From assembly GCA_018817545.1 (NCBI GenBank), contig JAHITL010000009.1, positions 1 through 9,587 of the forward strand: a stretch of DNA of 9,587 nt, given 5' to 3'. Source of the stretch: Patescibacteria group bacterium (lineage in GTDB: Bacteria > Patescibacteriota > Patescibacteriia > Patescibacteriales > GWC2-42-12). The notes below the pieces were generated by a model, which was not told where the DNA came from, made no database searches, and was given only the letters and a program-made list of their open reading frames with translations. The stretch's first letter is position 1. The number at the start of each line of letters is the position of its first letter. Below are positions 5,559 to 9,587 of this stretch, in pieces. The position numbers and the translations under genes were made by a program.

Positions 5559-6380
5559 ATGGATACAATTGCTTTGCCAAAAAAAATTGAATTCACTAAA
5601 GGGAAAGATCTAAATCAAAAACGAGTTATTATTGAAGCTTGTTATCCAGGATATGGAACTACTATTGGTAATGCTTTAAGACGGATCCTACTTTCTTCAC
5701 TTCCAGGTGCAGCAGTAATTGGTGTAAAAATTAAGGGGGCTGATCATGAATTTATGGCTTTGCCTCATATTAAAGAAGATGTTTTAGAAATTATTTTAAA
5801 TTTAAAACAATTGCGTTTAAAAATGTTTACAGAAGAAATAGTTAAATTAGAATTAGTAGCTCGTGGAGAAAAAGAAGTTACTGCAGTTAATATTAGTAAA
5901 AATAGTCAGGTAGAAATAGCTAATCCAGATTTAGTTTTAGCTAATATTACTGACATGGCAGGCGTTTTGGAAATGGAGATATTTGTATCATCTGGCAAAG
6001 GTTATTTGGCAACAGAAAATCGTGAAAATGAAAAACACGAAATTGGTTATATTGAAGTAGATTCTATTTTTACTCCAGTTTTGGCTGTTGGTATCAATGT
6101 TGAAAATGTTCGTGTTGGTAAAATGACTAATTGGGATAAATTAATTTTAGATATCACTACAGACGGAACTATAACACCTGAGGATGCTTTTACTTATGCA
6201 ACAAAAATTTTAATTAAACAATTTACATCTTTAATTGGTGGCGAACAAATAGTTGAAACTGAAGTTAAAATTGATCCGATTATTGAAGTTGAACAAACAC
6301 CAATTATAGAAGAATCAACTGAAGAAGCAGTTGAAGAAGATGGAAAATTAAAAAAAAGAGGCAGACCTAAGAAGAGTTAA
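5559..6380 (+). CDS. rpoA: RNA polymerase alpha subunit lacking the C-terminal domain
   Basis: Alpha dimerises to nucleate the assembly of beta and beta-prime. The N-terminal domain is complete: LNQKRVIIEACYPGYGTTIG, NALRRILLSSLPGAAVIGVK (dimer interface), the beta-contacting DMAGVLEMEIFVSSGKGY region, and VENVRVGKMTNWDKLILDIT with TDGTITPEDAF up to GGEQ (about residue 230). The usual helical C-terminal domain, which binds UP elements and activators (about 80 residues, protein length about 310-330), is absent. Instead residues 232-264 are an acidic linker (many Glu, Ile, Pro), and the protein ends at 273 with KKRGRPKKS, an AT-hook core (R267-G268-R269-P270). The next 80 bp hold no C-terminal-domain remnant in any frame that I can see. 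The stop codon lies within the downstream repeat element. The ATG at 5559 fits the family start. Confidence 0.95.
   Translation: MDTIALPKKIEFTKGKDLNQKRVIIEACYPGYGTTIGNALRRILLSSLPGAAVIGVKIKGADHEFMALPHIKEDVLEIILNLKQLRLKMFTEEIVKLELVARGEKEVTAVNISKNSQVEIANPDLVLANITDMAGVLEMEIFVSSGKGYLATENRENEKHEIGYIEVDSIFTPVLAVGINVENVRVGKMTNWDKLILDITTDGTITPEDAFTYATKILIKQFTSLIGGEQIVETEVKIDPIIEVEQTPIIEESTEEAVEEDGKLKKRGRPKKS
6351..6377 (+). other. AT-hook-like motif encoded at the rpoA C terminus
   Basis: The last nine codons of rpoA give KKRGRPKKS. The R-G-R-P core flanked by lysines is the consensus AT-hook known from HMGA-type proteins, which inserts in the minor groove of A/T-rich DNA. The tail directly follows an acidic, probably unstructured linker. 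Binding has not been shown; a nine-residue motif in a lysine-rich proteome can arise by chance. Confidence 0.55.
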
Positions 6381-6452
6381 AAGTTTAAAGTTTAAAGTAT
6401 TTTTTAATTCCTAATACTTTCGACTTTATTGACTTTATGAACTTTTGACTTA
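6374..6452. repeat. AAAGTT/AACTTT hairpin element between rpoA and rplQ
   Basis: The left arm is purine-rich (AGTTAAAAG then two TTTAAAG units) and the right arm pyrimidine-rich (ACTTTCGACTTTA and further ACTTT units). The centre forms a perfect 8-bp stem, AAAGTATT (6394-6401) with AATACTTT (6413-6420), around an 11-nt loop; the outer arms pair imperfectly. The right arm (6408-6451) is closely similar to 4813-4855. The rpoA stop TAA (6378-6380) is part of the left arm, so the element supplies or overlaps the end of that gene. Confidence 0.7.
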
Positions 6453-6460
6453 TTTATTAT

Positions 6461-6811
6461 ATGAGACATCAAAAAAAAGGTAAAAAATTAGATAGAGAAA
6501 AAGCGCCAAGAGAAGCGATGCTAAAGAATCTAGCTTCTAGTATTTTTATTTATGAAAAAGTAAAAACTACAGAAGCTAAGGCAAAAGCCGTTAAGCCAAT
6601 GGTAGAAAAATTGATTACAGTTGCTACAAAAGGCGATTTAAATGCTAGAAGAAAATTAATCCAAGCATTGCCACAAAAAATGGCTATAAAAAAAGCAATG
6701 GAAGTTTTGGGTACTCGTTTTAAAGAACGGCCTGGTGGCTATACAAGGATTGTTAAATTAGGAGCAAGACAAGGCGATGGAGCTAAAATGGTACAGATTG
6801 AATTAGTTTAA
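6461..6811 (+). CDS. rplQ: 50S ribosomal protein L17 (bL17)
   Basis: bL17 lies near the peptide tunnel exit of the large subunit. The 116-residue product carries the family landmarks: N-terminal MRHQKKGKKLDREKAPREAM, the helix LKNLASSIFIYEKVKTTEAKAK, the central VEKLITVATKGD, and the C-terminal RFKERPGGYTRIVKLG with GDGAKMVQIELV. Length is typical (about 115-130). The first Met fits the family (usual MRHR..GRKL). The gene follows rpoA as in most bacteria, but after an 80-bp repeat-filled gap. Its start context is TTATATG with no Shine-Dalgarno. Confidence 0.96.
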   Translation: MRHQKKGKKLDREKAPREAMLKNLASSIFIYEKVKTTEAKAKAVKPMVEKLITVATKGDLNARRKLIQALPQKMAIKKAMEVLGTRFKERPGGYTRIVKLGARQGDGAKMVQIELV

Positions 6812-6853
6812 AAAAAGAATTGGTTAATTAATTTATTTGTAAATTTGCATCAT

Positions 6854-7264
6854 ATGAAAGATATTCAACCAAAAGTTAAAGAAATTAAATCAAAAGTTAA
6901 GAAAATTCAACCAAAAGTTGAAAGAAAGTTGCATAAACTTGATGCTACAAACCAGTCAACTGGCAGATTAGGCACTCAAATTGCTTTAATTCTCCGTGGA
7001 AAAAATAAACCAGAGTACCAAGCGCATTTAGATATTGGCGATATTGTTGAAGTGTACAATATTAAATTACTTAAATTCACAGGCAAAAAATTAGAACAAA
7101 AAGTACATATTAGATATTCAGGTTATCAAGGCGGAATTAAAAAAACTAAAATTGCTGATTTATTAAAGAGTAATCCTGGAGAAATTTTACGACATGCTGT
7201 TAGAGATATGTTGCCACCAACTAGATTAAGAAATAATATGATGAAAAGATTGATTATTAAATAA
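6854..7264 (+). CDS. rplM: 50S ribosomal protein L13 (uL13) with repeated N terminus
   Basis: L13 is an early-binding large-subunit protein. The conserved body reads KLHKLDATNQSTGRLGTQIA, LILRGKNKPEYQAHLDIGD, VRDMLPPTRLRNNMMKRLIIK, with the HIRYSGYQGGIK segment between them. I choose the ATG at 6854; a TTG at 6845 would add only MHH and is a weaker start. With this choice the protein has 136 residues. Its first 24 residues replace the normal N terminus (which in E. coli reads about KTFTAKPETVKRDWYV) with three 7-residue repeats (IQPKVKE, IKSKVKK, IQPKVER). The C terminus stops soon after KRLIIK, a little shorter than in E. coli. rpsI follows after 4 bp, the usual L13-S9 pairing. Confidence 0.95.
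   Translation: MKDIQPKVKEIKSKVKKIQPKVERKLHKLDATNQSTGRLGTQIALILRGKNKPEYQAHLDIGDIVEVYNIKLLKFTGKKLEQKVHIRYSGYQGGIKKTKIADLLKSNPGEILRHAVRDMLPPTRLRNNMMKRLIIK
6863..6925 (+). repeat. Three 21-bp tandem repeats in the 5' end of rplM
   Basis: Units 6863-6883, 6884-6904 and 6905-6925 are each exactly seven codons and share the pattern ATT-nAA-nCA-AAA-GTT. All contain the AAAAGTT core found in the intergenic elements and in mnmA. They encode a basic, probably extended N-terminal tail of L13. The link to the other elements rests on the short core only and may be coincidence in such AT-rich DNA. Confidence 0.6.
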
Positions 7265-7268
7265 AAAT

Positions 7269-7724
7269 ATGACTGATAAACAAGAAAAAATTAAAAAAAT
7301 TGAAGACAATCATCAAGATGTTTTAAAATTTGAAGGTGAGTTTATTTATACTGTAGGAAGACGTAAAACAGCCATCGCTCAAGTAAGAGTATATAAAGAT
7401 GGTGATGGTTCAATGACTATAAATAATCAAAAATTAGAAGAATATTTTCCTGAAGAAGAATTACACTCAGTTGTTTTGCAACCACTTAAATTAACAGGAT
7501 TAATTAAAGATTTAAATGTTTCTGTTATAACTACTGGTGGTGGTAAAAAAGCGCAAACAGTAGCTATTCGTCATGGCCTAGCTCGCGCTTTAGAAAAATT
7601 AAATGAAGAATTAAGACCAGCTTTAAAAGCTAAAGACTGGTTAACTAGAGATGCTAGAAAAAAGGAAAGAAAGAAACCAGGTCTTAAAAAAGCCCGTAGA
7701 GCGCCACAATGGGGAAAACGATAA
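7269..7724 (+). CDS. rpsI: 30S ribosomal protein S9 (uS9)
   Basis: S9 lies in the head of the small subunit, and its C-terminal tail contacts the P-site tRNA anticodon stem. The 151-residue product has an N-terminal acidic/basic extension of about 25 residues (MTDKQEKIKKIEDNHQDVLK) before the core, which opens GEFIYTVGRRKTAIAQVRVY. Further marks are the GGGKKAQTVAIRHGLARAL block, the DWLTRDARKKERKKPGLKKA block and the terminal KR. The tail reads APQWGKR where most bacteria have PQFSKR; the final Lys-Arg is kept. E. coli S9 has 130 residues. It is the last gene of the operon, beginning 4 bp after rplM and followed by an intrinsic terminator 26 bp after its stop. Confidence 0.96.
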   Translation: MTDKQEKIKKIEDNHQDVLKFEGEFIYTVGRRKTAIAQVRVYKDGDGSMTINNQKLEEYFPEEELHSVVLQPLKLTGLIKDLNVSVITTGGGKKAQTVAIRHGLARALEKLNEELRPALKAKDWLTRDARKKERKKPGLKKARRAPQWGKR

Positions 7725-7741
7725 TAATATCTGATTATTAT
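7721..7741. other. A/T hairpin at the rpsI stop codon
   Basis: The arms ATAATAAT (7721-7728) and ATTATTAT (7734-7741) pair around a 5-nt loop, and the left arm overlaps the rpsI TAA. It contains only A-T pairs and is weak. It might protect the 3' end or be chance in AT-rich DNA. Confidence 0.3.
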
Positions 7742-7750
7742 TAAATAAAT

Positions 7751-7787
7751 AAAAAAAGAAGTCTTGCGTTATGAGACTTCTTTTTTT
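7751..7787 (+). terminator. Intrinsic terminator of the ribosomal operon
   Basis: A perfect 14-bp stem is formed by AAAAAAAGAAGTCT (7751-7764) and AGACTTCTTTTTTT (7774-7787) around a 9-nt loop. The right arm ends in seven T residues. The left arm begins with seven A residues, so the structure would also work on the - strand. It separates the ribosomal operon from the surface-polysaccharide genes. Confidence 0.9.
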
Positions 7788-7815
7788 ATAAAATCTTTTA
7801 TGTTAAGATTATTTT

Positions 7816-9261
7816 ATGACTGAAAAAATTACAAATATAGCAAAAAATACTTCTTATTTTACTCTTGCTTTGATTTTGCAGAAAATCCTTTCTTCTATTT
7901 ATTTTATTTTAATTGCTAGGGCATTGGGGCCAGCAGATTTAGGTAAGTATTATTTTGCTATTTCTTTCACTACTATATTTGCTATTTTTATTGATTTAGG
8001 ATTAACCAGCGTCTTGACTAGAGAGGTTGCTAAAACCAAGGAACAAGCACAAAAAATATTAAGTAATATTATGGCAATTAAATTACCACTAGCTGTTTTA
8101 ACTTGGTTAATTGTTATAATTTTAGTAAAAACCTTAGGATATTCTGGAATTGTTCAGCAACTTATTTATCTGTCAGTGATCTCTATGGTTTTGGATTCTT
8201 TCACTTTAACTTTTTTTGGCGCTATTCGTGGATTTCATAATTTATTCTTTGAAAGTATTGGCGCAGTTATTTTTCAAATAATAGTTATATCTACCGGATT
8301 AATTATTTTAAAAATGGATCTTGGGATAGTCTGGTTGATAAGTGGTTTAGTTATCGCTAGTGTTTTTAATTTTATTTATTCAGGTTTTATAGTTTGTTAT
8401 AAATGGAAATTAAGTCTAATGCCATTGTTAGATAGTAAATTGGTTAAATTATTAATTAAAATGGCAATTCCTTTTGCTTTGTTTGCGTTTTTTCAACGAA
8501 TTTATACTTATTTAGATTCTATTTTGTTATCATCTTTAGCTGGTGATAAATATGTTGGTTTTTATCAAATTGCTTTTAAGATTATTTTTGCTTTACAATT
8601 TTTGCCGCTAGCTTTTATTGCCTCACTTTACCCTGCAATGAGCGCTTATTGGCGCACAAACCGTGAACAATTAGTTGTTGTTTTTGAAAGATCTATGAAT
8701 TATTTAATAATTATTTCTTTACCAATAGCAGTTGGAATCGCGGTTATTGCTGATAAAGTGATTTTTTTATTTAAATCAGGTTATGAAGGAGCGATTTTGC
8801 CTTTAGAAATAAGCATGTTAGCTGTTGTTTTTATATTTGTTGGTTATCCTGTCGGAGCGTTGCTTAATGCTTGCGATAGACAGAAAATTAATACAATTAA
8901 CATGGCTATTGTGGCAATTGTAAGTGTTATTTTAAATATTATTTTTATTCCTAAATTTCAAGCTATTGGAGCAAGTATTACTGCTTTAATAACAAATTTT
9001 TTATTGTTAGCATTAGGGCTTTTTTGGGTACCAAAAATTATTAATTATCATCCACAAGTTATATTAAAGGTTTTTGGTAAGTCAGTTTTATCAGCCTTAT
9101 TTATGGCAGTAGCTATTTTTTATTTAAAAAATCTATTTAATATTTTTTTAGTAATAGGTTTTGGCGGAATACTATATTTTTCAATTCTTTTCCTTCTCAA
9201 GGGTTTTACAAAAGAAGATATATTAAGCGTTTGCCATTCATTTGCTAAAAAAACTATTTAG
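7816..9261 (+). CDS. Wzx-like polysaccharide/lipid-linked oligosaccharide flippase
   Basis: An integral membrane protein of 481 residues with the features of the MOP superfamily (polysaccharide biosynthesis / Wzx type). It would move undecaprenyl-linked glycan units across the cytoplasmic membrane. Seen: an N terminus without signal peptide, then ARALGPADLGKYYFAISFTT and IDLGLTSVLTREVAK, both typical of this family's first helices. About 12-14 hydrophobic segments span the rest, including LPLAFIASLYPAMSAYW in the middle, where the second repeat of the family usually has its FP.LS/YPALS motif, and PKFQAIGASITALITNFLLL near the end. The ATG at 7816 follows the operon terminator by 28 bp; a 6-bp A/T dyad (AATCTT/AAGATT, 7792-7810) precedes it, and I see no clear promoter. 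The downstream glycosyltransferase supports a role in surface glycan. The exact substrate cannot be told from the sequence. Confidence 0.85.
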   Translation: MTEKITNIAKNTSYFTLALILQKILSSIYFILIARALGPADLGKYYFAISFTTIFAIFIDLGLTSVLTREVAKTKEQAQKILSNIMAIKLPLAVLTWLIVIILVKTLGYSGIVQQLIYLSVISMVLDSFTLTFFGAIRGFHNLFFESIGAVIFQIIVISTGLIILKMDLGIVWLISGLVIASVFNFIYSGFIVCYKWKLSLMPLLDSKLVKLLIKMAIPFALFAFFQRIYTYLDSILLSSLAGDKYVGFYQIAFKIIFALQFLPLAFIASLYPAMSAYWRTNREQLVVVFERSMNYLIIISLPIAVGIAVIADKVIFLFKSGYEGAILPLEISMLAVVFIFVGYPVGALLNACDRQKINTINMAIVAIVSVILNIIFIPKFQAIGASITALITNFLLLALGLFWVPKIINYHPQVILKVFGKSVLSALFMAVAIFYLKNLFNIFLVIGFGGILYFSILFLLKGFTKEDILSVCHSFAKKTI

Positions 9262-9297
9262 GGTCTGTCGCCGAATACGGTATTCGGCGACAGACCC
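9261..9297. repeat. Perfect GC-rich palindrome with 18-bp arms
   Basis: The arms GGGTCTGTCGCCGAATAC (9261-9278) and its exact complement (9280-9297) flank a single G. The first G is also the last base of the flippase stop codon TAG. At well over 50% G+C it contrasts sharply with its surroundings. No T-tract follows (CATTTAAAA), so it is not a standard terminator, although so strong a hairpin may still stop polymerase or block exonucleases. A REP-type or transposase-related mobile palindrome is the alternative. Confidence 0.8.
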
Positions 9298-9301
9298 ATT
9301 T

Positions 9302-9315
9302 AAAAGGAGGGTGAA
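9302..9315 (+). promoter_or_regulatory. Displaced Shine-Dalgarno-like sequence AAAAGGAGGGTGA
   Basis: AAAAGGAGG (9302-9310) is the only strong Shine-Dalgarno match outside coding sequence in this window. It ends 23 nt before the ATG of the following glycosyltransferase, much too far for normal use. At the right distance in that frame there is only an ATT codon (9316), an unlikely start. It may be functional through mRNA folding, a relic, or chance. Confidence 0.35.
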
Positions 9316-9333
9316 ATTACTAATTTATATTTT

Positions 9334-9587
9334 ATGAAAACTTTACTTTTTACTTTGGAATATCCGCCTTGGCATGGTGGTATTGCTAATTATTATGGTA
9401 ATCTGGTTAAATATTGGCCAAAATTATCAGAGATTTTTGTTCTTGATAAAAAAAGTGGTTTGATTAATCATTGGTTTTTTGCTTTTTTAAAACTTTGGAA
9501 AACTATTAAACAAAAAAAAATAAATTATATTTTAGTTGGGCAAATTTTGCCATTAGGAACAGCGACTTATTTGATTTCTAAAATAAT
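9334..9587 (+). CDS. GT4-type glycosyltransferase, N-terminal part (runs off window)
   Basis: The first 84 codons read MKTLLFTLEYPPWHGGIANY and onward without a stop to the window edge. The short beta strand followed by (E/F)-x-P-P-x-x-G-G-x-x-x-Y/H is the acceptor-side N terminus typical of GT4 family transferases with the GT-B fold, such as those acting in capsule or lipid-linked glycan synthesis. A second strand, NYILVGQILPLGTATYLISK, fits the next Rossmann element. The nucleotide-sugar-binding C-terminal domain, with its E-x7-E motif, would lie beyond the window, so donor and acceptor cannot be judged. It lies 72 bp after the flippase in the same direction, which suggests one polysaccharide locus. 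The ATG at 9334 is preceded by ATTTT, like several other starts here. Confidence 0.8.
   Translation, partial: MKTLLFTLEYPPWHGGIANYYGNLVKYWPKLSEIFVLDKKSGLINHWFFAFLKLWKTIKQKKINYILVGQILPLGTATYLISKI

Noticed and set aside
6845..6853. TTG start for rplM
   Set aside because: It adds only three residues, lacks a ribosome binding site, and an ATG follows immediately at 6854.
9261..9297. Standard rho-independent terminator after the flippase
   Set aside because: The loop is one nucleotide and no T-tract follows; recorded as a palindromic repeat instead.
1..9587. Recoded UGA (Gly or Trp) as in Absconditabacteria/Gracilibacteria or mycoplasmas
   Set aside because: No in-frame TGA occurs in the conserved genes, Gly uses GGN and Trp uses TGG. 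The absence of TGA stops among 12 genes is unremarkable in AT-rich DNA.

Overview
The window is about 9.6 kb of very AT-rich bacterial DNA (roughly 30% G+C by eye), with every gene on the + strand. Short intergenic gaps, start codons without Shine-Dalgarno sequences, a shortened AlaRS (no C-Ala domain), extended ribosomal proteins and many small dispersed AT-rich repeats all suggest a small-genome lineage. My best guess is Candidate Phyla Radiation / Patescibacteria (Parcubacteria-like). This is inferred from gene style; there is no rRNA here to confirm it. The standard genetic code fits: stops are TAA or TAG and no in-frame TGA interrupts a gene.

Layout. (1) 1-3186: two translation-accuracy genes, mnmA (cut by the left window edge) and a short alaS. 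They are separated by about 215 bp of AT-rich DNA holding two GC-rich hairpins. (2) 3187-3396: a leader with a perfect-consensus sigma70 promoter (TTGACA-17-TATAAT), a second candidate promoter and a 12-bp dyad. (3) 3397-7724: a ribosomal protein / RNA polymerase operon, infA-rpmJ-rpsM-rpsK-rpsD-rpoA-rplQ-rplM-rpsI, ending at a clear intrinsic terminator (7751-7787). This is the classic alpha operon joined to the L13-S9 pair, but without the secY-adk-map genes that usually precede infA. (4) 7816-9587: the start of a cell-surface polysaccharide locus, a Wzx-like flippase followed by the N terminus of a GT4-type glycosyltransferase. An 18-bp-arm perfect palindrome lies between them.

The genes form two functional blocks. 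The first makes the translation and transcription machinery: tRNA thiolation, alanine charging, initiation factor 1, six 30S/50S proteins of this cluster plus L13 and S9, and the polymerase alpha subunit that nucleates core assembly. The second builds and exports surface glycan.

The most notable observations are: an RNA polymerase alpha subunit with no C-terminal domain, ending instead in an acidic linker and an AT-hook-like tail; a family of AAAGTT/AACTTT repeat elements lying between ribosomal genes; what looks like the same family inside the reading frame of mnmA as a 39-bp tandem duplication, with a possible relative in rplM; and the near absence of Shine-Dalgarno sequences.
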